Shown here: positions 63,920 to 64,000 of the stretch, in pieces
Layout: every line of letters starts with the position of its first letter
Numbering within the stretch: position 1 is the first letter of the stretch
From: Rhizobium aethiopicum
GTDB taxonomy: Bacteria > Pseudomonadota > Alphaproteobacteria > Rhizobiales > Rhizobiaceae
DNA: 64,000 bases
Direction: 5' to 3'
Assembly: GCF_014197535.1 (NCBI RefSeq)
Contig: NZ_JACIFV010000020.1
Coordinates: forward strand, 1-64,000
Program-made: the position numbers and the translations under genes
Notes under the pieces: generated by a model
Told to the model about the DNA's origin: nothing
Seen by the model: the letters and a program-made list of their open reading frames with translations, nothing else
The model's database searches: none

Positions 63920-64000
63920 TCAGAAGGGTGGCGCGGCGTCGATGGCGCCCTCCTGCTCGGCGATCGCTACCCTCAGTTCGGCCCGAGCGATCTCCAGCTC
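63920..64000 (-). CDS. C-terminal end of a reverse-strand gene, runs off window
   Basis: The reverse strand reads 'ELEIARAELRVAIAEQEGAI' and ends 'DAAPPF' at a TGA (63922-63920). The charged heptad-like sequence looks like a coding C-terminus, but only 26 residues are visible, so no family can be given. Confidence 0.45.
   Translation of the reverse strand, partial: ELEIARAELRVAIAEQEGAIDAAPPF

Overview
This window looks like part of a rhizobial (Rhizobiaceae, Sinorhizobium/Rhizobium-type) symbiotic plasmid. The evidence is a Ti-class conjugation block (traA, oriT, traC, traD, traG), rhizobial type III effector genes, decayed nodU and nifB copies with a NifA/sigma-54 promoter still in place, many broken insertion sequences, and a GC-rich gene set with rhizobial small plasmid genes. 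The species cannot be fixed from the sequence alone.

Layout. 0-8 kb is a decayed symbiosis region: the start of a NopD-like SUMO-protease effector (reverse, running off the left edge) fused in frame to a truncated IS3-family transposase, a NopP-like effector, remnants of an SDR gene and an NTF2/SnoaL-like gene, a truncated nifB behind an intact-looking NifA promoter, a LysR regulator and a truncated nodU. 8.5-34.8 kb is a type VI secretion locus in two divergent arms. The left arm (reverse) carries tssK, an FHA-domain gene, tssL, tssM and an unrecognised 538-aa gene. The right arm (forward) carries tssA-tssB-tssC-hcp-tssE-tssF-tssG, a recognisable start of tssH/clpV that is not followed by a ClpV, and vgrG. 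Between the arms lie IS remnants and a 973-aa-class protein built from twelve near-identical 62-aa repeats after a basic, NLS-like stretch.

35-43 kb is accessory DNA: an IpaH/NopM-type leucine-rich repeat effector with no E3 ligase domain, a phasin, several small genes, and the wreck of a large serine recombinase. 43.4-48.9 kb is an opine/basic-amino-acid type uptake operon (LysR regulator, two permeases, a NocT/OccT-like binding protein, a CapA-type metallophosphoesterase) without a visible ATPase gene, followed by an XRE regulator. A 140-base run of consecutive hairpins (48.92-49.06 kb) lies upstream of that regulator. 49.2-54.7 kb is a divergent five-gene cluster (unknown 468-aa protein, MFS exporter, AraC regulator / methyltransferase, small unknown protein) that resembles an uncharacterised small-molecule module. 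54.8-64 kb is the conjugation block plus a Phd/YefM antitoxin, a WGR-domain protein and plasmid hypotheticals.

How the parts may work together: the plasmid brings type III effectors that act in plant cells, a type VI apparatus aimed at other cells or the host, uptake of a nitrogen-rich compound, and self-transfer. Many genes here are broken, so the region seems to be in flux. The least explained items are the 12-repeat protein between the T6SS arms, the ClpV-less T6SS locus, the 49-55 kb metabolic cluster and the hairpin array.
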